Shown one piece after another: positions 27,002-35,563 of a stretch of 64,000 bases of DNA (positions are counted from its first letter, which is position 1; each line of letters opens with the position of its first letter). The stretch comes from Yinghuangia sp035454725 (GTDB lineage Bacteria > Actinomycetota > Actinomycetes > Streptomycetales > Streptomycetaceae): NCBI RefSeq assembly GCF_051388935.1, contig NZ_JBPKBI010000021.1, positions 38,041 to 102,040 of the forward strand. The letters run 5' to 3'. The notes beneath the pieces were generated by a model. The model did not search any database and was not told the origin of the DNA. It was given only the letters and a program-made list of their open reading frames with translations. A program made the position numbers and the translations under genes.

Positions 27002-28045
27002 ATGAAGGCACTCGTCTACCACGGAGTCGGCCGCCGCAGCTGGGAGGACGTTGCCGAACCGGTCGTCGCGGACCCCGATGATGCCGTGGTCCGCGTGGAC
27101 GCGGTCACCATATGTGGCACCGACCTGCACATCCTGGGGGGCGACGTGCCCGAGGTCGAAGCCGGGCGCGTCCTCGGCCACGAAGCCATCGGCACGGTCG
27201 TCGACGTCGGTCCCGGCGTGCGCACCGTGCGTCCCGGCGACCGGGTGCTCGTCTCGTGCATTTCGGCGTGTGGCCGCTGCCGCAACTGCCGGGGCGCCGC
27301 GTACGGGCAATGCACCGGCGGAGGCGGCTGGATCCTCGGGCACCTGGTCGACGGCACACAGGCCGAACTGGTCCGCACCCCATTCGCCGACACCTCGCTG
27401 TACAAGTTGCCCGAAGGTGTTGACGACGACGTTGCGGTGCTGCTCGCGGACATCCTGCCGACGTCGTACGAAGTCGGCGTCCGCAACGGCCGCGTCGGCC
27501 CCGGCGACACCGTCGTCATCGTCGGCGCGGGCCCCATCGGGCTCGCCGCGGTCGTCGCGGCGCGCTTGTACTCACCGGGAACCATCGCGGTGATCGACCC
27601 GGACACCGGCCGCCTGGACGCCGCCAAGCGCCTCGGCGCCGACGTCACCCTGACCCCCGACCAGAACCCCGAGGAAGCCGTGCCGGGCCTGACCCGCGAC
27701 GGCTCCGGCGCCGACACGGTCATCGAAGCGGTCGGCGTCCCCGAGGCGTTCGAGATGTGCACCCGCCTGGTGCGCCCGGGCGGCCACGTCGCCAACGTGG
27801 GAGTTCACGGCCGCCCTGCCACGCTCCATCTCGAAGACCTGTGGATCAAGAACGTCACCATCACCACCGGTCTGGTCGACACCAACAGCACGCCGATGCT
27901 CCTCGGCATGCTCCAGGCAGGGCGCCTCGACATCGGCGGACTGGTGACCCACCGCTTCGGTCTCGACGAAATGCAGGACGCCTACGACGTCTTCTCGCGC
28001 GCCGCCGAAACCGGTGCCCTGAAGGTCGTGCTTTTCCGCCGCTAG
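27002..28045 (+). CDS. zinc-dependent alcohol dehydrogenase, MDR superfamily
   Basis: A 347-residue medium-chain dehydrogenase. Catalytic zinc ligands are in TICGTDLHILGGD (C38) and GHEAIG (H60, E61). The structural zinc site is C90, C93, C96 and C104 (ACGRCRNCRGAAYGQC). The Rossmann motif VVIVGAGPIGLAAV binds NAD(P). The ITTGLVDTNSTPMLLGMLQAG C-terminus resembles bacterial alcohol/formaldehyde-type dehydrogenases. ATG 27002 has GGAGTG eight bases upstream; ATG 26984 is in frame but lacks support. Reoxidising NADH by reducing aldehydes under oxygen limitation fits its dormancy-type neighbours and upstream box, but the substrate is not known. Confidence 0.92.
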   Translation: MKALVYHGVGRRSWEDVAEPVVADPDDAVVRVDAVTICGTDLHILGGDVPEVEAGRVLGHEAIGTVVDVGPGVRTVRPGDRVLVSCISACGRCRNCRGAAYGQCTGGGGWILGHLVDGTQAELVRTPFADTSLYKLPEGVDDDVAVLLADILPTSYEVGVRNGRVGPGDTVVIVGAGPIGLAAVVAARLYSPGTIAVIDPDTGRLDAAKRLGADVTLTPDQNPEEAVPGLTRDGSGADTVIEAVGVPEAFEMCTRLVRPGGHVANVGVHGRPATLHLEDLWIKNVTITTGLVDTNSTPMLLGMLQAGRLDIGGLVTHRFGLDEMQDAYDVFSRAAETGALKVVLFRR

Positions 28046-28102
28046 GCCCCCGGCCCCGCGCGCAGGCGTCAGCCACCGGACACGCCGACGGGAGACATCG
28101 TT

Positions 28103-30544
28103 GTGGCAGGACAGACGATGGAAGTCTCCGCGAGGGCGCCCAGCGTCGCCGCGGACGGTTGGACGCTGCGCTACGACGACTTCGATCCCGCCCAGGAGGG
28201 CTTGCGGGAAGCGCTCTGTGCGCTGGGCAACGGCTACATGGTCACCCGCGCCTCCGCCCCCGAGTCCGTCGCGGACGGCGTGCACTACCCCGGCACATAT
28301 CTGGCGGGCGTGTACGACAGGGCCGTCTCGCATGTGGCGGGTCACTCGGTCGACAACGAGGACTTGGTCAACGTCACGAACTGGCTCCCCGTGACGTTCC
28401 GGGCGGACGACGGGCCGTGGTTCTCCGGGGCCCGGGACGAAGTCCTGGACCACCGGCTCGTCCTGGACCTGCGACACGGCGTGCTGGTGCGCTGGTCGCG
28501 TGTCCGCGACGCGGCGGGACGTGTCACGGCGCTGACGCAGCGCCGACTGGTGCACATGGAGCACCCGCATCTCGCTGCTCTGGAGACCACGCTGGTCCCG
28601 GAGAACTGGTCGGGCACCTTGACCGTGCGGTCCGCCCTGGACGCAACCGTCCGCAACACCGGTGTGGCGCGCTACCGGGGACTGGCCGACCGGCACCTCG
28701 CCACACGCCGGCGGCACGTCGCCCGGGCCGAGACGGTGGTGCTGGAGACCGAGACCCTCGGCTCGCGGCTCCGCATAGCCGTGGCCGCCCGGACGCGGGT
28801 CACGAACGGCGGGCCTGAACAGGAACGGCGCGGGTGGACCGAGCGGCAACGCGCGGGACAGGACCTGGCAGTCCACGCCCGCCGCGGACACGAAATCGCC
28901 GTCGAGAAGGTCGTGTCCGTCCACACCGGTCGTGACCCCACAATCGGCGACCCCGTCGCCGCGGCGGTCGGCGAAGCGGCGCTCGCCGGGGCCTTCGACG
29001 AGTTGCTGACCTCCCACGCCCGGAGATGGGCGGACCTGTGGTCGCAGTGCCACCTCGACCTGGGGCACGACGCGGGCGCCGACCGCAGCGCGCGCCTGTA
29101 CACGTTCCACATCCTCCAAACCGTCACCTCACATACGGCCGATCTCGACGCGGGCGTCCCGGCTCGGGGCCTGCACGGCGAGGCATATCGGGGCCACGTG
29201 TTCTGGGACGAGCTGTTCGTGCTGCCCTATCTCAACCTGCGTCTGCCCGAGGTGAGCCGTGCGCTGATGCGCTACAGATACCGCAGACTGGACGCGGCCC
29301 GGCACGCGGCGGGCCACGAGGGCTTCCGCGGGGCGATGTTCCCCTGGCAGAGCGGCAGCGACGGGCGTGAGGAGACGCCGCGGCTGCACCACAATCCGCG
29401 CTCGGGCCGCTGGCTGCCCGATCACTCGCACCTTCAGCGCCACGTCGGCGCGGCGGTCGCGTACAACGTGTGGAAGTACTACCAAGCCACCGGCGACACC
29501 GCTTACTTGGCGGCGGAAGGGGCGGAACTGCTCGTCGAGATCGCGCGGTTCTGGTCGTCGGCCGCCACGTACGACCCCGCGCTGCGGCGCTACCGCATCC
29601 GCGGCGTGATGGGGCCCGACGAGTACCACGACGCCTACCCGTGGTCGGACCGGCCGGGCCTGGACGACAACGCGTACACCAACGTCATGGCCTCGTGGGT
29701 CCTGCGCACGGCCGGACGCGCCCTGGACCAGCTGCCGCAGGACAGACGCGAAGAACTCGCCGCGCGGCTGCGGTTGCACGCCGACGAGTCCGCGCGTTGG
29801 GACCACGTGTCGCGGAACCTGCGGATCTGCTTCCACGACGGAGTGATCAGCCAGTTCCACCGCTATGAGGAACTGGCGGAACTGGATTGGGACGCCTACC
29901 GCCGCCGGTACGGCGAGATCCGGCGCCTCGACAGGATCCTCGAAGCCGAAGGCGACACCCCGAACCGCTACCAGGTGTCCAAGCAGGCCGACGTCCTGAT
30001 GCTCAACTACCTTTTTCCGCCGAGCGAGCTCACCGAGCTCTTCGCACACCTGGGCTACCGCGTCGACACGGACACCTTCGACCGCACCGCCCGCTACTAC
30101 ATGCGGCGCACCGCCCACGGGTCGACGCTCAGCGCGGTGGTCCACGCCTGGGTTCTCGCCCGGGCCGACCGCGCGGAGTCCGGCGGGTTCCTGCGCGAGG
30201 CCCTGGCCGCCGACATCCACGACGTGCAAGGCGGCACCACCGCCGAGGGCATCCACCTGGGAGCGATGGCGAGTTGCCTCGACCTGCTGACACGCGGCTA
30301 CACCGGGCTCGAAGTCGGCGAGGACGCGCTCGTCCTCGACCCGGCCCTCCCGGACGGTGTCGGCCCCTTGGACTTCCGGCTCCGTTACCGGGACCACTGG
30401 GGCATCCACGTCCACATCTCCCACACCACCGCGGCCATCTCGCTCCCCGCCGGGCAGGCCGCCCCGATCCGCGTACGCGTCCGGGACACCGAACAGACCG
30501 TCGAGGCGGGCCGGACGATGCGGGTGCGGCTCCCCTCACACTGA
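28103..30544 (+). CDS. GH65 glycoside phosphorylase/hydrolase
   Basis: An 813-residue GH65 enzyme of the kojibiose/maltose/trehalose phosphorylase group. The N-terminal beta-sandwich domain starts WTLRYDDFDPAQEGLREALCALGNGYMVTR. The (alpha/alpha)6 barrel contains HVFWDELFVLPYLNLRLPE, FPWQSGSDGREETP and the general acid Glu in RGVMGPDEYHDAYPW (E507). Late motifs are YQVSKQADVLMLNYLFP and YYMRRTAHGSTLSAVVHAW. GTG 28103 follows GGGAGA. No signal peptide, so it acts on intracellular disaccharide. It is probably co-transcribed with the dehydrogenase 57 bases upstream. Phosphorolysis saves one ATP per sugar, which would suit energy-limited cells; exact substrate is uncertain. Confidence 0.93.
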   Translation: MAGQTMEVSARAPSVAADGWTLRYDDFDPAQEGLREALCALGNGYMVTRASAPESVADGVHYPGTYLAGVYDRAVSHVAGHSVDNEDLVNVTNWLPVTFRADDGPWFSGARDEVLDHRLVLDLRHGVLVRWSRVRDAAGRVTALTQRRLVHMEHPHLAALETTLVPENWSGTLTVRSALDATVRNTGVARYRGLADRHLATRRRHVARAETVVLETETLGSRLRIAVAARTRVTNGGPEQERRGWTERQRAGQDLAVHARRGHEIAVEKVVSVHTGRDPTIGDPVAAAVGEAALAGAFDELLTSHARRWADLWSQCHLDLGHDAGADRSARLYTFHILQTVTSHTADLDAGVPARGLHGEAYRGHVFWDELFVLPYLNLRLPEVSRALMRYRYRRLDAARHAAGHEGFRGAMFPWQSGSDGREETPRLHHNPRSGRWLPDHSHLQRHVGAAVAYNVWKYYQATGDTAYLAAEGAELLVEIARFWSSAATYDPALRRYRIRGVMGPDEYHDAYPWSDRPGLDDNAYTNVMASWVLRTAGRALDQLPQDRREELAARLRLHADESARWDHVSRNLRICFHDGVISQFHRYEELAELDWDAYRRRYGEIRRLDRILEAEGDTPNRYQVSKQADVLMLNYLFPPSELTELFAHLGYRVDTDTFDRTARYYMRRTAHGSTLSAVVHAWVLARADRAESGGFLREALAADIHDVQGGTTAEGIHLGAMASCLDLLTRGYTGLEVGEDALVLDPALPDGVGPLDFRLRYRDHWGIHVHISHTTAAISLPAGQAAPIRVRVRDTEQTVEAGRTMRVRLPSH

Positions 30545-30741
30545 CCGGGCCGACGGAGCCGAGCCGCCGCCGCGCGATCCTCGGCCGGAGAGGGAGCGCC
30601 CGCCGAAACAAGCGCGAGAGCGGCGCTCGGCGGCAGGCCCTCAGGCACTTCGGGGAACCGCCCCGGAGTTGTTGCTCTCGCCGCACGCCGTCGCGTACCA
30701 CGTGACGGGACGCGCGAACACGTCAGACGGTCGTGCACACG

Positions 30742-31446
30742 TCAGACGGGGGGCGTGCGCGGCGAGACCCTGCGGCCGGTGACGTGCCCCGGACGGATGC
30801 GGATCCATACGGGCCGCTCATCCCCGGCCCAGGGCTCGGGCGCCCGCGTGGCGAGGCGGCGGGTCTCCGTTTCGTTGGTCAGGCGCTCCGCCTCGCCTGT
30901 CACCAGCACACTCCAGCCCAGACGGGCGGATTGCAGGAGGTCGTCGACCTCGAACGCCACCGGTCCCTCGACCTCGGCGAGAGACGAGTCGGGCGTGGTG
31001 CGGAACACGATGTCCCGCTCGTCCAGCACGTAGTTGACCGGCAGCACGAACGGCCGGTCGCACGAGGCCGGGGATACCCGGCCCACCGAGTGCAGCGCGA
31101 GCCTCGCGAAGCACTCGTCCTCGGCCATGTCGGTCATCCCGCGTGCCCGGGTGTCGGCCGGAGCGGCGTCCGCACCCGGTGCGTCCGGGAGCGGCGCGGG
31201 AGCGTAGGTGTCGTCCGGGGCGACGAGGCGGCCCACGGTGGTGTGGAGTACCGCGGCCAGTCGTGACAGCGACGTGCGGTCGGCCGAGGCCGCTCCGCGC
31301 TCGATCGCGGCGATCCACGCTTCCGACAGCTCCGCGGCCTCGGCCACCTGCGGCACCGACAAACCGCATTCGCGACGGCGTTCTCGGACATGCCGGGCCA
31401 ACAGATCGGGTTCCGGGCGGCCTGTCCCGGCAGTCTCGTCGTGCAT
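30742..31446 (-). CDS. XRE helix-turn-helix fused to a pyridoxamine-phosphate-oxidase-like domain
   Basis: A 234-residue fusion. Residues about 14-75 form a Cro/C1-type helix-turn-helix (LLARHVRERRRECGLSVPQVAEAAELSEAWIAAIERG). Residues about 100-230 form a split-barrel flavin/deazaflavin-binding PPOX domain (CFARLALHSVGRVSPASCDRPFVLPVNYVLDERDIVFRTTPDSSL ... VAFEVDDLLQSARLGWSVLVTGEAERL). Stand-alone PPOX proteins such as Rv0080 belong to the mycobacterial DosR regulon; the fused regulator form is common in Streptomyces. It may be a redox-sensing repressor. ATG with GGGAGG upstream. It diverges from the CBS gene. Confidence 0.9.
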   Translation of the reverse strand: MHDETAGTGRPEPDLLARHVRERRRECGLSVPQVAEAAELSEAWIAAIERGAASADRTSLSRLAAVLHTTVGRLVAPDDTYAPAPLPDAPGADAAPADTRARGMTDMAEDECFARLALHSVGRVSPASCDRPFVLPVNYVLDERDIVFRTTPDSSLAEVEGPVAFEVDDLLQSARLGWSVLVTGEAERLTNETETRRLATRAPEPWAGDERPVWIRIRPGHVTGRRVSPRTPPV

Positions 31447-31863
31447 TGCGGGCCTCCCTGCGGAACTGGGTGACGACCCCGGTGAACCGCGGACGCCGCC
31501 AAGGGCGAAGTAACCGACGTTCGAGCCGCGCACAGCGATGGCCCTGTAAACGTCCCGCAGCGCGCGGCCCACTGACTCTGTACTCCCCCGTACCCCTGCG
31601 TCCACGGGATCACCCCACCGCGCCGCTGCGCCGTCCGGCCCGACCTCCGGGGCACAGTGTGCCCCGCGGCATTCCGGCGGCCCGAGGGTGCGCGTGCGCA
31701 GGGTGCGCGACAGGGTGAGCATGGAAGGGACGGGCGATGCGCGGGGCGAGTCTGCTCGGACCGATGCCCGGCCCTCCTTCTTGTGCGCCCTGTGCGAGAA
31801 GGCGCGGCCCGCCCGGTGAGGTCTCACCGACCACTCGACGCGCCACACCGACGGAGGCTTCCG
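31447..31863. promoter_or_regulatory. divergent promoter region with a 17-bp palindrome
   Basis: This 417-base gap lies between the XRE-PPOX and CBS genes. It contains the perfect palindrome GGGGCACAGTGTGCCCC (31649-31665; 8-bp arms, one-base centre), a likely operator for a dimeric regulator, perhaps the adjacent XRE protein. No gene is supported here. Confidence 0.6.
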
Positions 31864-32388
31864 GTGCAACAGCGAACCGAAGGGGAGCCGCAGGCGTCTG
31901 CGGCACCGCAGGACATCGGCGGCAAGCCGGTCCGCGACGTGATGAGCGTGGCACTGGTGACGCTCGCGGAAGACGAATCGGTGCTCATGGCCTGGGAGAT
32001 TTTGCAGCGCACCGGCTTCCATCACCTCCCCGTGGTGGACGGGAACGGGCACTGCCTCGGGCTGGTCGAGCGCTCGGACTTGGCGGTCGCGTGCGGGATG
32101 CCCGCCGCGGTGCTCAGCGAACGCGATGTCGGAAGCCTGGTGGCGGACCAGGGCCCCGCTCTGGTGCACGGTGACGACCCGGTCTCCCGGGCGGCGGAGG
32201 TCATGGCGGACGCCGGTGTCGACGCCGTGGCGGTGCTCGGCCCGTCGGAGGAGTTCATCGGCCTGGTGACCGCGCGGGACCTCGTCACCCTGCTGGCGGG
32301 CAGGTCCAAGCGCCGTGTGTCGCCGGCGGGTGCGGGCCCGCTGATGTTCAGCTTGGAACCGGTCCTGCCCTATCCGTTCGACGACTGA
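31864..32388 (+). CDS. CBS-domain pair protein
   Basis: A 174-residue protein with two CBS motifs: PVRDVMSVALVTLAEDESVLMAWEILQRTGFHHLPVVDGNGHCLGLVERSDLAV and GPALVHGDDPVSRAAEVMADAGVDAVAVLGPSEEFIGLVTARDLVTLLA. CBS pairs bind adenosyl ligands such as AMP or ATP and act as energy sensors. The GTG at 31864 follows ACGGAGG by six bases. It is related in architecture to Hrp1 (Rv2626c) of the DosR regulon, with a longer N-terminus. It converges with the M50 protease gene. Confidence 0.9.
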   Translation: MQQRTEGEPQASAAPQDIGGKPVRDVMSVALVTLAEDESVLMAWEILQRTGFHHLPVVDGNGHCLGLVERSDLAVACGMPAAVLSERDVGSLVADQGPALVHGDDPVSRAAEVMADAGVDAVAVLGPSEEFIGLVTARDLVTLLAGRSKRRVSPAGAGPLMFSLEPVLPYPFDD

Positions 32389-32406
32389 GACGGACGTACG
32401 GTCACA

Positions 32407-32431
32407 CGTTGCTCGTTGCTCGTTGCTCGTT
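32407..32431 (+). repeat. short tandem repeat, 7-bp unit
   Basis: Three copies of CGTTGCT plus a partial fourth copy lie between two convergent genes. Too short for CRISPR; probably replication slippage. Confidence 0.8.
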
Positions 32432-32475
32432 CCACGTGAGCCGTGCCGGCGCGGAGCCGTGTTCCCAGGCCGGCG

Positions 32476-33618
32476 TCAAGGACTGCGCCGCTGCGGGTTG
32501 TTCACGTTGAGCCATGTCACCATGCCGTTGATGTCCGCCGCCGAGACGATGCCGATGAGTCTGCCGTCGGCGACGACCAGCACGCGGTGCTCGGGGGCGG
32601 GGTCGAGGCGGGGGAGCAGGTTCGCCAACGGCTCGTCCGGTCCGACGACGTCGACCTCTGCGAGGGGCAGCATGACGTCTGCCACAAAAACGGTGCCCTG
32701 TTCCCTCTCGGATACGTGACGGGCGGCATCCAGCGTCACCAGGCCCACCGGCGCACCGGCCTCGTCGACGACCGGAAACGCCGAATGCCGGTACCGGAAC
32801 GCCGCGTCGCGCAGGAATTCGGCGACGGTGAGCCGCGTGGGGACTGCGGCCGGTTCGCGCGTCATGGCGTTGCGTACGGGAATCCCCGCGAGCGTCTTCG
32901 CGACCTCCGCCTGGCGCCGCTCCAAGGTCGCGGCCGATGTGAGGAACCAGCCGATGAGAGCCGTCCAGACACCGCCGACGGTGTCGCCGCGCACGAACAG
33001 GAACAGCCCCAGCAACACAAGGAGCCAACCGAAGCCGCGGCCCGCCGTGCTCGCGCCGACGGTGGCGCGGAATTTGTCTCCGGTTCTCCGCCACAGAAGT
33101 GCCCGCAGCAGTCGTCCGCCGTCGAGCGGGGCGGCGGGAACGGCGTTGAAGACCGCCAGCAGGATGTTGATCGCGGCCAGCCAGGCGAGAGCGTCGACTC
33201 CGAGTCCCGCGCCGAAGCCTGCGTGCACGAGCCACGCGGACAGACCGAAGACGACGCCGAGAACGAGGCTGACCAAAGGCCCGACGCCTGCGATGCGAAA
33301 TTCCACTCCGGGGCTCGGCGCTTCCCCACGCAGGCGTGCCACACCTCCCAGGAGCCACAGGACGATGTCGTCCACGCCGACCCCGTTGCGCCTGGCGACC
33401 ACGGCGTGGGCGAGTTCGTGCGCCAGCAGCGACGCGAGGAACACCACTGCCGTGAGCAGGCCGACCGCCCAATACAGCGCCCACAGGTGCCCTGGGTGCG
33501 CGGCAGGCAGGCGGCTTTGCGCCAGCCCGATCGCGATGACCGCGAAAATCACCGCGACGGTCCAGTGGACCCCGACCTTCACCCCGGCGAGCGTCCCCAA
33601 TCGGAATGTCGCACGCAT
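32476..33618 (-). CDS. site-2-type M50 metalloprotease with CBS domains (Rv2625c-like)
   Basis: A 380-residue intramembrane zinc protease. The first half has about six membrane helices, with the zinc site in FLASLLAHELAHAVVARRNGV (HELAH) and the second-motif NAVPAAPLDGGRLLRALLWRR (LDGG Asp ligand). The C-terminal half is a CBS pair (VRNAMTREPAAVPTRLTVAEFL ... VADVMLPLAEVDVVGPDEPLANLLPRLD). Rv2625c in the mycobacterial DosR regulon has this architecture. ATG (MRATFRLG) at 33616-33618 has GGAAGG seven bases upstream; the upstream extension is arginine/serine-rich. It likely cleaves membrane-bound regulators in response to adenylate levels; the substrate is unknown. Confidence 0.93.
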   Translation of the reverse strand: MRATFRLGTLAGVKVGVHWTVAVIFAVIAIGLAQSRLPAAHPGHLWALYWAVGLLTAVVFLASLLAHELAHAVVARRNGVGVDDIVLWLLGGVARLRGEAPSPGVEFRIAGVGPLVSLVLGVVFGLSAWLVHAGFGAGLGVDALAWLAAINILLAVFNAVPAAPLDGGRLLRALLWRRTGDKFRATVGASTAGRGFGWLLVLLGLFLFVRGDTVGGVWTALIGWFLTSAATLERRQAEVAKTLAGIPVRNAMTREPAAVPTRLTVAEFLRDAAFRYRHSAFPVVDEAGAPVGLVTLDAARHVSEREQGTVFVADVMLPLAEVDVVGPDEPLANLLPRLDPAPEHRVLVVADGRLIGIVSAADINGMVTWLNVNNPQRRSP

Positions 33619-33865
33619 AGCACTGCCTTCCACGCGGTACGACGCGGAGCGGCGGGGCGAGGGACGAGATTCCATGCACCCGCCCCGCCCTCCACGCTAC
33701 TGGTCGTGGCGGGTTCCGTGCTTGTCGCGGCGATGCCGGAGCGCCCGGCGCACGCCGGTCGAGCGGGCGGAACATCACATGAAGCGGCCACGCGCGCCCG
33801 GACCGGTTCGCTCGTGTGCCTGGCGTCCGAGTGCGGCGAGCGCGGCGTCGACCGAGGATGAACGC

Positions 33866-35563
33866 ATGACATCCACCGACCGGAACGGCCACCGGGCCGA
33901 CGGCGGCGATGCGATGCGTTCGTTGGCCGAACGACGCGGCAGGGCAGGCGGGCGACTCATCGCGGCCCTCGCGGACGCCAGGCGGCGTACCGCCGAGCCT
34001 GTCGGTCGCTGGGCGCCACAGGTCGCCGTCGACCTCGGGCTCCCCGCGTCCGCCGGCCTGGGCCCGGCCTCGCATTACGCGGATCTGGCCGCGCCCACCG
34101 GCCGCCGCCACGTTCGCGTGTGCGGTGCGACGGCATGCTTCGCCGCCGATGGGGGCCGGCATCTGGGACAAATGGAGGACGCCTGCGGTGTCGTGTCCGG
34201 CACTGTGGCCGACGACGGCTCGGTGTCTCTCCAGACGGTTCGTTGCCTTGGGTACTGCTACGCGGGGCCGGCCGCGCTCGACGGCGACTCGCCGTGCACC
34301 GGCCCCACGCTTGCGGCGCAGGTCGCCGGGGCGGTGCCACGGTCGGCTCCCGACATTCCCGCTCGTGACGCGACCGGCGATCCGGTGCTGCTGAGCGGCG
34401 TGCTCGCCGGGGAGCCCGCCTGGAGGACGTGGCCGCAGGTGGTGACGGCGGGCACATCCGAACAGGTCATGGCCGAAGTCGCGGAGTCGAGGCTTCGCGG
34501 GCGCGGCGGCGCCGGGTTCCCGGTGGCGACGAAATGGGCCGCAGCCCGGCGGAGCCCGCAGACTGTGGTCGTCGCCAACGGCGACGAAGGCGACCCGGGG
34601 TCGTTCGCCGACCGCTTGCTGATGGAACGCGATCCGGGGCTGGTGCTGGAGGGTTTGGCGCTGGCCTGCTTCGCGTGCGGCGCGCGAGAGGCCGCGGTGC
34701 TCGTGCGCTCGGAGTATCCGCAGGCGCTGGCCCGGATGCGTGATGCCGTCGAACAGGCTTACTCGGACGGGCATTTCGGCTCGTCCGTGCACGGCAGCGG
34801 CATCACGGTGAACGTGCGCGTGGTCGAAGGGGCGGGCTCGTACGTCGCGGGTGAGGAGACTGCGCTGATCGCGGGGCTGGAGGGTGACCGGGGGTGTGCT
34901 CGGCCGCGCCCGCCGTACCCGACCGAACAGGGGCTGTGGGACGCGCCGACGGTGGTGAACAACGTCGAGACGCTCGCGGCGGTCCCCTGGATCGTCCGGC
35001 GCGGCGGAGCGGCGTACGCGCGCCGCGGCACGCCGACCGAGACCGGAACGAAGCTCGTCTGTCTCTCGGAGCGTTTCGCGCGCCCCGGCGCCTATGAGGT
35101 CGAGCTCGGTACGCCGGTGGCGGACATCGTCGGTCGGTTGGGCGGAGGCCTGCGCGACGGGGCGGTCCTGGCCGCTCTCCAAGTCGGCGGGCCCCTCGGC
35201 GGGTTCTTGCCGCCGGACAGGTTGGACGTGCCGTTGACGGAGGCGGGTCTGGCCGCACAAGGCGCCGCTCTGGGGCACGCGGGCCTGGTGGCGTTCGACG
35301 ACCGCGTCGAGCCTGTCGACGTGCTCCGGCACGTGTGGGGCTTCGCCGCCGCCGAGAGCTGCGGCGCATGCTCGCCGTGCCGGGTGGGATCCCGGCGCGG
35401 TCTGGAGATCGCCGAAGGCGATGCGCTGCCGGGGCCGGAGTACGGCCGACTGCTCGGTGTCCTGGCCCAGGCGAGCCTGTGCGCGTTCGGGCGGCGCATC
35501 CCGCCCGCTGTCCGCAGTCTTGTCCGCGCTTACGGCGACCGGTTGGCGGGGTGGGACGCGTGA
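33866..35563 (+). CDS. NADH-oxidising (NuoEF-like) subunit of formate dehydrogenase
   Basis: A 565-residue fusion. The N-terminal NuoE-like [2Fe-2S] domain has Cys86, Cys91, Cys127 and Cys131. The NuoF-like part has the FMN/NAD motifs SRLRGRGGAGFPVATKW and VVANGDEGDPGSFADRLLMERDPG, the segment VVEGAGSYVAGEETALI, an SLBB domain, and a C-terminal [4Fe-4S] site CGACSPCRVG with a later cysteine in LAQASLCAFGRR. It would transfer electrons between NAD and the catalytic subunit encoded next. ATG 33866 follows GAGG by eight bases. Its TGA overlaps the GTG of the alpha gene, so the two are translationally coupled. Confidence 0.92.
   Translation: MTSTDRNGHRADGGDAMRSLAERRGRAGGRLIAALADARRRTAEPVGRWAPQVAVDLGLPASAGLGPASHYADLAAPTGRRHVRVCGATACFAADGGRHLGQMEDACGVVSGTVADDGSVSLQTVRCLGYCYAGPAALDGDSPCTGPTLAAQVAGAVPRSAPDIPARDATGDPVLLSGVLAGEPAWRTWPQVVTAGTSEQVMAEVAESRLRGRGGAGFPVATKWAAARRSPQTVVVANGDEGDPGSFADRLLMERDPGLVLEGLALACFACGAREAAVLVRSEYPQALARMRDAVEQAYSDGHFGSSVHGSGITVNVRVVEGAGSYVAGEETALIAGLEGDRGCARPRPPYPTEQGLWDAPTVVNNVETLAAVPWIVRRGGAAYARRGTPTETGTKLVCLSERFARPGAYEVELGTPVADIVGRLGGGLRDGAVLAALQVGGPLGGFLPPDRLDVPLTEAGLAAQGAALGHAGLVAFDDRVEPVDVLRHVWGFAAAESCGACSPCRVGSRRGLEIAEGDALPGPEYGRLLGVLAQASLCAFGRRIPPAVRSLVRAYGDRLAGWDA

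Noticed and set aside
32407..32431. Possible CRISPR-like repeat
   Set aside because: Units of 7 bases without spacers; no cas genes in the window.
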